The notes: a model not told the origin generated them from the sequence alone. A stretch of DNA of 55,998 nt from Micrococcales bacterium (GCA_009777345.1 WRMB01000021.1:1-55998), one strand, 5' to 3'; shown: positions 16,642 to 25,065, counted from the stretch's first letter. A program made the numbers and translations.

Positions 16642-19326
16642 GTGACGAACCTCGACAGCTTTGGATCGCGCGGAACGTTGGAGGTGGGCGGCACCGGGTA
16701 CGAGGTGTACCGGCTGTCCGCCGTGCCCGGCCTGGACAAGCTTCCCTACGCCCTGAAGGTGCTGGCAGAGAACCTGCTGCGCACCGAGGACGGCGCGAAC
16801 GTCACGGCCGACCACGTCCGGGCGCTGGCCGGCTGGGACCCCACGGCAGTGCCGTCCACGGAGATCCAGTTCACCCCGGCCCGCGTCATCATGCAGGACT
16901 TCACCGGTGTGCCCTGCGTGGTCGACCTGGCCACGATGCGCGAGGCCATGGCCGACCTGGGCGGCGACCCGGCCCGGATCAACCCGCTGTCCCCGGCCGA
17001 GATGGTCATCGACCACTCGGTGCAGATCGACGTCGCCGGCCGGGCCGACGCCTTCGAGCGCAACGTCGAGCTGGAGTACCAGCGCAACCGTGAGCGCTAC
17101 CAGTTCCTGCGCTGGGGCCAGACCGCGTTCGACGACTTCAAGGTCGTCCCTCCGGGCACCGGCATCGTCCACCAGGTCAACATCGAGTACCTGGCTCGGG
17201 TGGTCATGGCTCGTACCGTCGACGGTGCGCTGCGGGCCTACCCTGACACCTGCGTCGGTACCGACTCGCACACCACGATGGTCAACGGCCTGGGCGTGCT
17301 GGGCTGGGGCGTCGGCGGTATCGAGGCCGAGGCGGCCATGCTCGGCCAGCCGGTGTCGATGCTCATCCCGCGGGTGGTCGGCTTCAAGCTGACCGGTGCC
17401 ATCCCGGCCGGTGTGACCGCGACCGATGTCGTCCTCACCATCACCCAGCAGCTGCGCCAGCACGGTGTGGTCGGCAAGTTCGTCGAGTTCTACGGTGCCG
17501 GGGTGGCTCAGGTGCCGCTGGCCAACCGGGCGACCATCGGCAACATGAGCCCCGAGTTCGGCTCGACCGCCGCTATCTTCCCGATCGACGACGCCACCCT
17601 GGACTACCTGCGCCTGACCGGTCGTCCGGAAGACCAGGTCGCGCTGGTCGAGGCGTACGCCAAGGAGCAAGGCCTGTGGCTGGACCCGTCGGTCGAGGCC
17701 AAGTACTCCGAGTACCTGGAGCTGGACCTGTCGACGGTGGTCCCGTCGATCGCCGGGCCGAAGCGCCCCCAGGACCGCATCGAGCTGTCCCGGGCCAAGC
17801 AGCAGTTCGCCGCTGACCTGCCCACGTACGTGTCGGCGGGCGCCTCGGCCGCCGACCTGGTGCGGGTCCCGGTGACGGACTCCACGGGCAAGTCCTTCGA
17901 GCTGTTCCACGGTGCGGTGGCCATCGCGTCCATCACCTCGTGCACCAACACGTCCAACCCGTCGGTGATGCTGGCCGCGGGCCTGCTGGCCAAGAAGGCG
18001 GTCGCCAAGGGCCTGACCGCCAAACCGTGGGTGAAGACCTCGATGGCTCCCGGCTCGCAGGTCGTCACGGACTACTACGCCAAGGCCGGGCTGTGGCCCG
18101 CGCTGGAGGCGCTGGGCTTCCACCTGGTCGGCTACGGCTGCGCTACCTGCATCGGCAACTCGGGCCCGCTGGACACCCAGGTGTCCGAGGCGGTCAACGC
18201 CAACGATCTGACGATCGTGTCAGTACTGTCCGGCAACCGGAACTTCGAGGGCCGGATCAACCCGGACGTGAAGATGAACTACCTGGCCAGCCCGCCCCTG
18301 GTGGTTGCCTACTCGCTGGCCGGCACGATGGACTTCGACTTCGAGGCCGACCCGCTGGGCACTGACCCGTCTGGCGCTCCGGTGTTCCTGAAGGACATCT
18401 GGCCGACGCCCGAAGAGGTCCAGGCCACCATCGACGCCGCGATCGACCGTGACATGTTCACGTCGTCCTACGCCGACGTGTTCGCCGGTGACGAGCGCTG
18501 GAAGGCCCTGCCCACCCCCGCGGGCAAGACCTTCGCCTGGGACGCCGACTCGACGTACGTGCGCAAGCCCCCGTACTTCGAGGGCATGCCCGCCACCCCC
18601 GCCCCGGTGCGCGATATCGCCGGTGCCCGGGTGCTGGCCAAGCTGGGTGACTCGGTGACCACCGACCACATCAGCCCCGCCGGTTCGATCAAGGCCGACA
18701 GCCCCGCGGGCAAGTACCTGGCCGAGAACGGCGTGGCGCTCGCGGACTTCAACTCCTACGGTTCCCGTCGGGGCAACCACGAGGTGATGATCCGCGGCAC
18801 GTTCGCGAACATCCGCCTGCGCAACCAGCTGGTCCCGGGCGTCGAGGGCGGGTTCACCAAGAACCTGCTCACCGGCGAGCAGACCACCATCTACGACGCC
18901 TCCCAGGCCTACCAGGCCGCAGGCGTGGGCCTGGTGGTCCTCGGCGGCAAGGAGTACGGCACCGGGTCGTCGCGCGACTGGGCCGCCAAGGGCACGGCGC
19001 TGCTGGGCGTCAAGGCCGTCATCACCGAGAGCTTCGAGCGCATCCACCGCTCGAACCTGATCGGCATGGGCGTCCTGCCCCTCCAGTTCCCGGTCGGCCA
19101 GTCGGCCGACTCCCTGGGCCTGGACGGCACCGAGACCTTCGACATCACCGGCGTCACCGCCCTCAACGACGGCACTACCCCGTCCACGGTCGCGGTCAAG
19201 GCCACCAAGCCCAACGGCGACGTGACCTCCTTCGACGCGGTAGTCCGCATCGACACCCCCGGCGAGGCCGACTACTACCGCAACGGCGGCATCCTCCAGT
19301 ACGTCCTGCGGTCGTTGGTCGCCTGA
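16642..19326 (+). CDS. acnA: Aconitate hydratase (aconitase A)
   Basis: 894-aa TCA-cycle enzyme interconverting citrate and isocitrate through cis-aconitate with a [4Fe-4S] cluster. Cluster ligands are seen in [12 protein letters not shown] (one Cys) and [12 protein letters not shown] (Cys-x-x-Cys). Active-site motifs include [33 protein letters not shown], and in the swivel domain [21 protein letters not shown] and [13 protein letters not shown]. Length matches the AcnA/IRP1 class, so a moonlighting RNA-binding role in the apo form is possible by family precedent. The GTG start follows AAAGGAG with suitable spacing. A palindrome lies just upstream and a rho-independent terminator downstream, so it is probably monocistronic. 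Confidence 0.97.
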   Translation: MTNLDSFGSRGTLEVGGTGYEVYRLSAVPGLDKLPYALKVLAENLLRTEDGANVTADHVRALAGWDPTAVPSTEIQFTPARVIMQDFTGVPCVVDLATMREAMADLGGDPARINPLSPAEMVIDHSVQIDVAGRADAFERNVELEYQRNRERYQFLRWGQTAFDDFKVVPPGTGIVHQVNIEYLARVVMARTVDGALRAYPDTCVGTDSHTTMVNGLGVLGWGVGGIEAEAAMLGQPVSMLIPRVVGFKLTGAIPAGVTATDVVLTITQQLRQHGVVGKFVEFYGAGVAQVPLANRATIGNMSPEFGSTAAIFPIDDATLDYLRLTGRPEDQVALVEAYAKEQGLWLDPSVEAKYSEYLELDLSTVVPSIAGPKRPQDRIELSRAKQQFAADLPTYVSAGASAADLVRVPVTDSTGKSFELFHGAVAIASITSCTNTSNPSVMLAAGLLAKKAVAKGLTAKPWVKTSMAPGSQVVTDYYAKAGLWPALEALGFHLVGYGCATCIGNSGPLDTQVSEAVNANDLTIVSVLSGNRNFEGRINPDVKMNYLASPPLVVAYSLAGTMDFDFEADPLGTDPSGAPVFLKDIWPTPEEVQATIDAAIDRDMFTSSYADVFAGDERWKALPTPAGKTFAWDADSTYVRKPPYFEGMPATPAPVRDIAGARVLAKLGDSVTTDHISPAGSIKADSPAGKYLAENGVALADFNSYGSRRGNHEVMIRGTFANIRLRNQLVPGVEGGFTKNLLTGEQTTIYDASQAYQAAGVGLVVLGGKEYGTGSSRDWAAKGTALLGVKAVITESFERIHRSNLIGMGVLPLQFPVGQSADSLGLDGTETFDITGVTALNDGTTPSTVAVKATKPNGDVTSFDAVVRIDTPGEADYYRNGGILQYVLRSLVA

Positions 19327-19341
19327 GATTGATACAACCAA

Positions 19342-19386
19342 GTGGGTGGGCGTTCTGGGTTGCAGAGCGCCCACTCGCTCGTTTTT
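19342..19386 (+). terminator. Rho-independent terminator of acnA
   Basis: GTGGGCG (19346-19352) pairs with CGCCCAC (19368-19374) over a 15-base loop and is followed by TCGCTCG and a run of five T (19382-19386). It lies 20 bases after the acnA stop. Confidence 0.75.
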
Positions 19387-19430
19387 GCAGACCTTTAACT
19401 GGGAAGATGTGACTTTGAAGGGGTTTCGCC

Positions 19431-19913
19431 GTGGAATACATTGCGCTGGTGATAGCCTTATTGTCGTTGGTAATCTCATTCGCCACCTTGCTGATCCAGA
19501 GGCGCGAAGACAGGGTCGCTCGCTCTCTGGCCACCTTCACCGGCGTTCTCGCGGAGTATAGGTCCAGAGAGTCCAGCGAAATGAGGCGCAGAGTCGCAGC
19601 GCGGCTTGGGGAAATCGCTTACACCGAGGGAGCGCGGCTGAGCGATTTACCCGATGACGTTAGAGAAGAAGCGACGGCCATATCGCACTTCTTTGACCAC
19701 CTAGGCGCGATGGTGGCGCACGGCATGGTGGAGAAGGACGTGGTGATAGGATTCTGCGGCGGATCGGTCATTGGTTGGTGGAACAGGCTTGAGCCTTACA
19801 TCAAAGCCGAACGTTCCAGCGGCTACAGAGTCTACCAGAAGTATTTTGAGACCCTTAATCGGCTTGCCGGGGAGACTCGACAAGAATCCATCATCAGCAG
19901 GCTTCAGAAATAG
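19431..19913 (+). CDS. DUF4760-like membrane-anchored protein
   Basis: 160-aa protein with one N-terminal transmembrane helix (MEYIALVIALLSLVISFATLLI) followed by a cytoplasmic helical domain. The pattern, with YRSRESSEMRRRV, then ATAISHFFDHLGAMVAHGMVEKDVVIGFCGGSVIGWWNRLEPYI, resembles DUF4760 proteins of unknown function. Base composition and codon use (TTA, ATA, AGA and many A/T-ending codons) are clearly unlike the flanking core genes, indicating horizontal transfer. GTG start with GAAGGGG about 8 bases upstream. It marks the left edge of the accessory island. An anti-phage or stress role would be speculation. Confidence 0.6.
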   Translation: MEYIALVIALLSLVISFATLLIQRREDRVARSLATFTGVLAEYRSRESSEMRRRVAARLGEIAYTEGARLSDLPDDVREEATAISHFFDHLGAMVAHGMVEKDVVIGFCGGSVIGWWNRLEPYIKAERSSGYRVYQKYFETLNRLAGETRQESIISRLQK

Positions 19914-19934
19914 ACAATGGCGAAATCGCCCTCG

Positions 19935-20135
19935 CCGTCCTCCTGCCAGGGACCCGGCTCCCTCCACGATCCACAGCGCTGCCAGGTCGCCGCCGGTGTG
20001 CCGGGCCCACCCGACAGCACGCTCCAGGCCCTGGGCGCTGGCCGGGAAGCTGGCTGTGTCCACGTGCTCGCCGGTGTCTTTGAGCACGGCCAGGACGTGG
20101 TTGCGGGCGTGGGTGTCCACACCGACAATGCTCAT
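19935..20135 (-). pseudogene. Truncated IS110-family transposase (N-terminal relic)
   Basis: The leftward frame from ATG 20135 encodes about 66 residues of the IS110 DEDD domain: MSIVGVDTHARNHVLAVL (first catalytic Asp in GVDTH), TASFPASAQGLERAVGWARHTGG and WIVEGAGSLAGG. After this the similarity stops abruptly and the frame runs antisense into the DUF4760-like gene. The rest of the roughly 400-residue transposase is missing, so this is a dead insertion-sequence fragment. Confidence 0.75.
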
Positions 20136-20224
20136 GGTCGGGACTTCCTCTCTCCAGGACGGGCAGGACCGACCGCCGAGGGTCGGCGACGGCCTGGAGG
20201 AAGGGTGAGTACCAGGTTGTTCGG

Positions 20225-20773
20225 TCAGACGGCCAGGTCGGTGACGACCTCGGCGCCGGGCAGGGCGGCGAGCAGGCAGCCGGGCAGGCGTAGCTTGGAG
20301 CGGCGGACGCCGGAGCCGATGATGACCGGGGCGGGGTCGTCGATGCGGGCGTCGACGAGCAGCCGGTAGGTAGACGGTAGGCCGATCGGGGTGATGCCGC
20401 CGTACTCCATGCCGGAGTCGGCCACTGCGCGGTCTGTCGCCAGGAACGACGCTTTCTTGACGTCGAGCAGCGTCCTGATCCGGTGGTTGACGTCGGCCCG
20501 GGTCGTGGCGCGCACCGCGGCGGCGGCGAACCGTTCGTCTCCCGAGCGTCGTCCGACCACCAGGACGCAGTTCACCGACGCGGCCGGGTCCAGGCCCGCG
20601 GCGGCGACGAGGGCGGCGGTGTCGGCCAGGTCCGGGTCGATCTGGGCGACGTGCACCTCTTCGGCGACTTCCGGGTGGGTGGTCGTCCAGGCAGTCAGCG
20701 CGACCAGGGTGGCCGGGGCGAGCAGGTCGGAATGATCTAGGGCCGGGCGCCAGTCCAAGGCTGTGCGGGTCAT
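20225..20773 (-). CDS. YbaK/aminoacyl-tRNA deacylase-like protein
   Basis: 182-aa protein of the YbaK/ProX editing family, which hydrolyses mischarged aminoacyl-tRNAs such as Cys- or Ala-tRNAPro in trans. Supporting segments are SVNCVLVVGRRSGDERFAAAAVRATTRADVN, VKKASFLATDRAVADSGMEYGGITPIGLP (the family has a GhxxGGxxPxG-like signature) and VIIGSGVRRSKLRLPG near the C-terminus. A conserved Lys is present in DVKKASF. It starts 5 bases after the stop of the PEBP gene and is probably co-transcribed with it. Substrate specificity is not deducible. Confidence 0.75.
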   Translation of the reverse strand: MTRTALDWRPALDHSDLLAPATLVALTAWTTTHPEVAEEVHVAQIDPDLADTAALVAAAGLDPAASVNCVLVVGRRSGDERFAAAAVRATTRADVNHRIRTLLDVKKASFLATDRAVADSGMEYGGITPIGLPSTYRLLVDARIDDPAPVIIGSGVRRSKLRLPGCLLAALPGAEVVTDLAV

Positions 20774-20777
20774 CGGG

Positions 20778-21317
20778 TCACCGCTGGAAGGTGCCGACGA
20801 GGACGGCCCGGGCGATCGTGTGCAGCGTCAGCATCATGTTCGCCGCACCCGGCATGACGTCGGCCTCCAGGCCCATGGTCGGCACGTCCAGGGCGTGCAC
20901 GGCGTAGAAGTAGCGGTGCTCGGTGTCGCCGGGCGGCGGGGCGGCGCCGACGTAGGCGGCGATACCGTCGTCGCCGCGCAGCGTCACGACCGTCGGCGGC
21001 AGCAGGTCCGACCCGAGGGCGCCGGCCCCGGCGGCGAGCTCGGTGATCGTCGGGGGCAGGTCGAGCAGGGTCCAGTGCCACCAGCCGGACGGTCCAGGGG
21101 TGTCGGTGTCGAAGCAGGTCACCGCGAACGACTCGGTCTCCTCGGGAAAACCTGACCAGGCCAGGTGCGGTGACAGGCTACGGCCGACGGGAGTGTTGGT
21201 GGTCTCGTCGGGCACCCGCCCGCCAGCGGCGAAGGTGTCCGAGACCAGCTCGAAGGCGGGGACCTGCGGCAGCAGGGCGTAGGGATCTGGAGCCTGGGGC
21301 CGGTCCAGCGACAGCAT
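20778..21317 (-). CDS. YbhB/YbcL family Raf-kinase-inhibitor-like (PEBP) protein
   Basis: 179-aa phosphatidylethanolamine-binding-protein fold. Family signatures are present: SPHLAWSGFPEETESFAVTCFDTDTPGPSGWWHWTLLDLPP (the ligand pocket Asp-x-Asp-x-Pro and WHW motif) and AAPPPGDTEHRYFYAVHALDVPTMGL (the second conserved GDxxHRY block). The ATG at 21317 follows GAGGAGG at 5-base spacing, and the 42 in-frame codons upstream lack similarity. No signal peptide, so it is cytosolic. The molecular role of bacterial family members is unclear. Confidence 0.85.
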   Translation of the reverse strand: MLSLDRPQAPDPYALLPQVPAFELVSDTFAAGGRVPDETTNTPVGRSLSPHLAWSGFPEETESFAVTCFDTDTPGPSGWWHWTLLDLPPTITELAAGAGALGSDLLPPTVVTLRGDDGIAAYVGAAPPPGDTEHRYFYAVHALDVPTMGLEADVMPGAANMMLTLHTIARAVLVGTFQR

Positions 21318-21523
21318 GACTACCTCCTCGGTGGTTCGTGAGCCATCATGGCGTGTCCCGGACGGTAGTGCGGGGTGGCCGCGCCGGGGGCGGGTAGAGC
21401 CAGTCACGACTTCGGCCTCGCAGTACGACAGCACGCGGTCCATGTGCCTCGCAGCGGATATGGCTGCGGTGCGTCTGTCACGGACACGGTCCGTTCGGTC
21501 GTTTCAGGTGATAGCATCGCGCC

Positions 21524-22276
21524 ATGAGAGAAGATGTCGCTGGTTCTGAGCTGAAGATGTACCCGTCTTATGACGAGGTGTTCGGAACTGATGATCTGCT
21601 GGGGGTGTTCTATCCGCTGTGCACCGTGGTCAGTCCCCAGTATGGTCCGCTGCACTTCGTGTCGTCGAACGGCCTGTGGATGGACGAACAGTTCGCCACG
21701 GATGTCAATGCGCACTCTTTTACCATGTTTCGGATCGGTTCTGGGAAGTACTGCTTTGACGGCGACGTGCGCCTCTACGCCGGTGCCACAGAGGCTCAGC
21801 GTGTCTTCCCGGTGCTCCAGGAAGACTTCGCGGCTCGCGGAGAGCACTACCTGGATCAGCGAGTGACGTCCGAAGAGTATGTTCGGAAGATGTCGGACCA
21901 GCTTCCGACTCCGACCAGCGAGTTCGACCTGGACTATTACCTGCATACGTTCTACGCTTTTTCGGTTACCAGGCTCTGTTACATTACGACCGGAGTCTTC
22001 GGGAATATGATCGGAGTCTCCGGAATCCTGGCCGACTCTCTCAGCAGTTACGGTCCAGCCGTCCACGAGACCGAGGATGAATACACGTCTGAGATGCTGC
22101 AGCTCTCCTCGCTCCCTGAGGCCAGGGACGGACTCGACGCCGCCCATAACTTCGTTAATAGCCTTGTCTCGATTGGGATGGTCATTGGTTCTGAGTTCTT
22201 CCACGACGGTAACGATGAGGCCTTGTACTACGACGCCGAGCGGGGCGCGGCGTTGATCGTTAACTGCTACGGCTGA
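21524..22276 (+). CDS. Hypothetical protein, island-encoded (250 aa)
   Basis: I do not recognise this family. It is a soluble, acidic 250-residue protein with aromatic-rich segments (PSYDEVFGTDDLLGVFYPLC and DLDYYLHTFYAFSVTRLC) and no signal peptide. Codon use is much more A/T-ending than in the core genes (many TAT, TTT, GTT), consistent with recent acquisition. Its start MREDV and the underlying 13 bases recur at the start of the next gene. Size, acidity and placement in an island resemble immunity or orphan accessory proteins, but no domain supports that. The ribosome-binding site is weak. Confidence 0.6.
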   Translation: MREDVAGSELKMYPSYDEVFGTDDLLGVFYPLCTVVSPQYGPLHFVSSNGLWMDEQFATDVNAHSFTMFRIGSGKYCFDGDVRLYAGATEAQRVFPVLQEDFAARGEHYLDQRVTSEEYVRKMSDQLPTPTSEFDLDYYLHTFYAFSVTRLCYITTGVFGNMIGVSGILADSLSSYGPAVHETEDEYTSEMLQLSSLPEARDGLDAAHNFVNSLVSIGMVIGSEFFHDGNDEALYYDAERGAALIVNCYG

Positions 22277-22321
22277 TTCCTGCAGCATGACGGGAGCGAG
22301 CACGTCTCGGAGAGGTTCGAC

Positions 22322-22891
22322 GTGAGAGAAGATGTTCCAGAGCTAGTGTTTCCGACGCGTGGAGATTTTCGCAGGTGGCTGGGCGACAACGCGGAGACGA
22401 GCGGTGGAGTGTGGCTCGTGTTCGGGAAGAGCCGTGCGGTCGTCACGCTGTCGGCCAACGACGCCCTGGAAGAAGCGCTGTGCTTCGGGTGGATCGACGG
22501 GCAGATCAAGAGCGTCGACAGCACGAGATATGTGAAGTACTTCGCACGTCGGGCCCTGAAGAGCGCCTGGTCGGACAAGAACAAGAGGATCGTCGAGACG
22601 CTCCGCGCCAAGGACCTGATGACAGGCCTCGGCGAAGAGGCAGTGGAGAGGGCGAAGCAGAACGGGACGTGGGACGCTCCGAAGCGGGCCAAGATATCTG
22701 ATGAGCAGGTCGAGGAGTTCACCGAGCTGCTGGTAGGTATCTCGCCTGCGTACGACAATTTCTTGCGGATGTCTAGCTCCGTCCGGCGCGCCTACACCGG
22801 CAGATACCTCTCGTTCAAGAGCGAAGAGGCCCGACAGCGAGACTTCGACAGAATAGTCGCCAGGCTGAACAGAAACCTGAAACCCATGTGA
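22322..22891 (+). CDS. YdeI/OmpD-associated family protein
   Basis: 189-aa protein of the YdeI (bacteriocin-protection/OmpD-associated) family. The N-terminal domain has ELVFPTRGDFRRWLGDNAETSGGVWLVFGKS and LEEALCFGWIDGQIKSVDSTRYVKYFARRALKSAWSDKNK, which is the diagnostic block. The C-terminal helical tail SPAYDNFLRMSSSVRRAYTGRYLSFKSEEARQRDF matches the usual end. GTG start with GGAGAG upstream. Composition is intermediate between island and core. Bacterial homologues have been tied to resistance to antimicrobial peptides or to stress; the exact role is unknown. Confidence 0.82.
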   Translation: MREDVPELVFPTRGDFRRWLGDNAETSGGVWLVFGKSRAVVTLSANDALEEALCFGWIDGQIKSVDSTRYVKYFARRALKSAWSDKNKRIVETLRAKDLMTGLGEEAVERAKQNGTWDAPKRAKISDEQVEEFTELLVGISPAYDNFLRMSSSVRRAYTGRYLSFKSEEARQRDFDRIVARLNRNLKPM

Positions 22892-23142
22892 GGTTGGCTC
22901 TCCGCCTACCGGACCGAGGAAGCAGGTTCGAACGAGACGGTCTTGGTGGCCATGGACCGCTGCAACCGCAACGTTTGTTCCGCTCTGGACTGGTGGCGTG
23001 CCGTCCAGGCTGGCGGTGAGTTGCCCCAAGTCGTGCCGCCAGCGGCCGCCACCATCACGGCCCGCATCTGGGAACCCGCTGGTCGGGCTGTGCATCGACG
23101 TCGGCAGGGCGTAGGCCAGGTTCGCCGCCGAGGCGGCTGGCC

Positions 23143-23334
23143 ATGCTGCTGAGCCGCCCGCACCACGACCCGTACGGCAATCCCATCCCCGGCCTGGCCG
23201 AGCTCGACAGGCCCGGCCTCGGGCACCCGGCTGACGGTCGCCAGGACGAGCCGGAGCAGTTCCTCGACGGGGTGACGTCGCTGGTGGCCTGGACGGCCCC
23301 GCAGGCGGTGCCTCACAGCGAACCCCGCCAGCGG
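23143..23334 (+). pseudogene. Relic of a DtxR/IdeR-type metal-dependent repressor
   Basis: The frame contains RPHHDPYGNPIPGLAEL, which matches the core hinge segment of iron-dependent repressors (SPFGNPIPGLDELG in DtxR, SPFGNPIPGLVELG in IdeR, from memory). No DNA-binding winged helix precedes it and no dimerisation or SH3 domain follows in any frame I can read. It is therefore a fragment left by deletion or frameshift. Confidence 0.5.
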
Positions 23335-23361
23335 TGATGCTGAGCGGGGTTCGAGCAAGAC
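23319..23361 (+). repeat. Hairpin plus 12-base motif, copy 1
   Basis: CGAACCCCGC (23319-23328) and GCGGGGTTCG (23344-23353) form a perfect 10-bp stem; the 12 bases TTCGAGCAAGAC end at 23361. A second hairpin followed by the same 12 bases lies at 24709-24738. Possibly ends of a former mobile unit. Confidence 0.4.
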
Positions 23362-23510
23362 CCACGAGGTGGCCGTCTGGCCCGTTCTCTCGAAACTGAG
23401 CTGGCCGACACGGCCGATGACCAGCGCGAAGACGTCCTGCGTCCTAACGACCCGGCGCTGGGCACTGAGTCCGGACCATCAATGTCAAAGAACATGCGCG
23501 CCGACATTAT

Positions 23511-23523
23511 ATCATCCGATGAT
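23511..23523. promoter_or_regulatory. ATCATC-C-GATGAT palindrome, copy 1
   Basis: This 13-base palindrome in an A/T-rich patch is the reverse complement of the core of the site at 25066-25082, upstream of the kinase gene. No intact gene follows here, so it is probably the leftover operator of a lost gene or part of a duplicated segment. Confidence 0.4.
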
Positions 23524-23599
23524 TCACAACTCAACCCCGGGCTGTCGGGGCGCGCGAGACGGCAACCGCCACTGTCGCACCTTCCCGCCGTAGCTACCG

Positions 23600-23727
23600 C
23601 GCTCGACCGCTCTCACCCGACGCCCTGGCCGAAGCCCACCGGCGCTACCAGTCAGGCGAGACACTGAAGGCCATCGCCGCAGATATAGGCATCTCGCGGG
23701 GCTACCTAACCAACCAACTGCGGACGG
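23600..23727 (+). pseudogene. Helix-turn-helix fragment
   Basis: Codons starting near 23601 encode RPLSPDALAEAHRRYQSGETLKAIAADIGISRGYLTNQLRT, a helix-turn-helix of the kind found in transposase or recombinase N-termini. It has no start codon nearby and ends where it meets the IS3 relic, so it is a broken gene piece. Confidence 0.5.
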
Positions 23728-23750
23728 TGCCTGGGTTCGCGCCACGCCGC

Positions 23751-23879
23751 CGCTCGTCTCCATGCCTTGGGGTGGCGTCCTTGCAGGCCAGCGGCCTGCA
23801 TGAGCCGGTGGACCCGTTTGAGGGAGACCCGGTGCCCGGACGCGGCGAGCTCGGCGCGGACACGTCTGCGCCCGGGGGT
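23751..23879 (-). pseudogene. IS3-family transposase (OrfB) relic
   Basis: Leftward codons encode TPGRRRVRAELAASGHRVSLKRVHRLMQAAGLQGRHPKAWRR, typical of the HTH_21 segment of IS3 OrfB (usually YGYRRIHAELRRxGHxVxxKRVxRLMRxxGL). The catalytic DDE core is absent on either side. Confidence 0.65.
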
Positions 23880-23977
23880 TCTTCTTGAGCCTGTCGACAC
23901 CACTGGGTAGTCGTCGGTTGCCCAGTCCGCGATCGCAGCGAAGATCACTGAACCCCCTCTGCCGTCAGGTAGCCCTC

Positions 23978-24631
23978 TCAGGCTGCTCCAGCCTGAGAGC
24001 GCACCCATGCATCGAAACGCTCGGCATGTTCGCGCTGGGCCGGCGTTACCAGCTCCAGAGCGAATGCCAGTTTTGCATCAAGAGCCTTTGATGGTCCTGC
24101 TTCCATCAACATGAGAGCCTCCGCGCGTGCGAAGAACACATCAGAGAGCTCTCGCTTCCTCCAGCCGAGATCCCCTTCACGAAGCCTGGCCAGCATCACT
24201 TCTCGATCGAACATGCCATCAAGAACGGCCCAGCCTGCGCGTCCCAACTGGATCGTCATGTCGTGCACAGCAACTTCCGCTGACCTCATGTCGACAACTT
24301 CCCACCAACCATCAGTATCTTCGGTAGCCCCTTCACGGTGCAATCGCTCGCGGTACAACCCGAGCGCCTCGTTGACAGACTGCCCTACTCCAGAGCCTAG
24401 GTGCTCTCGCTCCCACCTGAGCCACGGCGCAGGGATGAACGCGATGTTTATGACGCAGCGAAGGAGATCGGATCTGCTCCACCGCGACTTCTGAACATTG
24501 ACCACCGCCCAGTCGCCCTGCAGCGACGCCTTCCGCCATGTCGGCGCGGTTCCCTTGTAGCCGTACTGCCGGGCAGCCGGTCCTAGAATGTCGCGGAGCG
24601 CCGCCTTGAGTGCCTGTTGTGCAGTCGCGAT
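23978..24631 (-). CDS. DUF4304 family protein with non-canonical start (possible pseudogene)
   Basis: The leftward frame encodes a DUF4304 protein. Its typical N-terminus is readable upstream of any ATG, GTG or TTG: IATAQQALKAALRDILGPAARQYGYKGTAPTWRKASLQGDWAVVNVQKS. GGGAGG (24637-24642) sits 5 bases before the ATC codon at 24629-24631, exactly where a start should be, so I annotate from ATC (217 aa). An in-frame TGA lies 8 codons further upstream, closing the frame. The first ordinary start, GTG at 24505, would cut off the conserved first 42 residues. Either ATC initiates weakly or a start mutation has silenced the gene. The rest, ending FDAWVRSQAGAA, is intact. Function of DUF4304 is unknown. 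Confidence 0.65.
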   Translation of the reverse strand: MATAQQALKAALRDILGPAARQYGYKGTAPTWRKASLQGDWAVVNVQKSRWSRSDLLRCVINIAFIPAPWLRWEREHLGSGVGQSVNEALGLYRERLHREGATEDTDGWWEVVDMRSAEVAVHDMTIQLGRAGWAVLDGMFDREVMLARLREGDLGWRKRELSDVFFARAEALMLMEAGPSKALDAKLAFALELVTPAQREHAERFDAWVRSQAGAA

Positions 24632-24708
24632 GACAACCTCCCATGAGCCCGCTCAATCGGACGACCCCAACTCAGACGCGTCGTGCCTGACCGTGACCCT
24701 CCAGCACC

Positions 24709-24738
24709 ATCAGTGCTGGGCAGGGTTTCGAGCAAGAC
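24709..24738 (+). repeat. Hairpin plus 12-base motif, copy 2
   Basis: The hairpin CCAGCA-CCATCAG-TGCTGG is followed by CAGGGT and the 12 bases TTCGAGCAAGAC (24727-24738), the same motif as at 23350-23361 in the same orientation. Confidence 0.4.
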
Positions 24739-24808
24739 TCTCAGAGTAGCTGACCTCTGGATGTTCGAACCGCACCCGAACCGTCCAGCCCGACCACAGG
24801 ACGGGGGT

Positions 24809-24850
24809 CACGGGGGCTCGCCCCCGTGCGAGCGCGAGGCTGGGCCTCGC
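24809..24850 (-). terminator. Two consecutive hairpins downstream of tRNA-Ala
   Basis: CACGGGGG/CCCCCGTG (24809-24828, 8-bp stem, 4-base loop) and GCGAGGC/GCCTCGC (24834-24850, 7-bp stem, 3-base loop) are both perfect and lie 63-104 bases past the 3' end of the leftward tRNA. They may end or process its transcript. There is no U-tract. Confidence 0.35.
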
Positions 24851-24912
24851 AAGATATGACGAGAGCGACGCGGCCTGCGCTGTTGGCAGGCACACGTCGC
24901 CCATCGATCTCG

Positions 24913-24985
24913 TGGAGCTGATGGGACTCGAACCCACGACCCCCTGCATGCCATGCAGGTGCGCTACCAGCTGCGCCACAGCCCC
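24913..24985 (-). tRNA. tRNA-Ala (anticodon GGC)
   Basis: 73-nt cloverleaf on the minus strand. The acceptor stem GGGGCTG pairs perfectly with CAGCTCC apart from one G-T wobble, and the discriminator is A. The D arm is GCGC-AGCTGGTA-GCGC. The anticodon stem CCTGC/GCAGG encloses loop ATGGCAT with anticodon GGC, reading GCC. The T arm GTGGG-TTCGAGT-CCCAT is canonical. The CCA end is not encoded. The 3' end faces the accessory island, as is usual for an integration target. Confidence 0.95.
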
Positions 24986-25065
24986 GTGGTGTGCCCGATC
25001 GTGATGACACACCTCGTACGCCCGAGGGCGCTCGCCTAGTGTAGGGCAGGACCGGGCAGTGCGTC

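Larger units (their letters stand above)
22892..23977. other. Degraded region with gene relics between YdeI-like and DUF4304 genes
   Basis: About 1.1 kb without an intact gene. It contains three recognisable fragments on both strands (DtxR-like, helix-turn-helix, IS3), listed separately, and two short sequence motifs that recur 1.4-1.6 kb downstream. Long frames here (for example leftward 22906-23358) are low-complexity shadows. Nothing recognisable is seen in 22892-23142. Confidence 0.6.

Noticed and set aside
22343..23365. Leftward 340-codon frame in the relic region
   Set aside because: Overlaps the convincing YdeI-like gene in antisense and is compositionally random; no domain seen.
24913..24985. 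tRNA-Ala as a proven prophage or island attachment site
   Set aside because: No duplicate of the tRNA 3' end and no integrase gene were found in the window, so only the orientation supports it.
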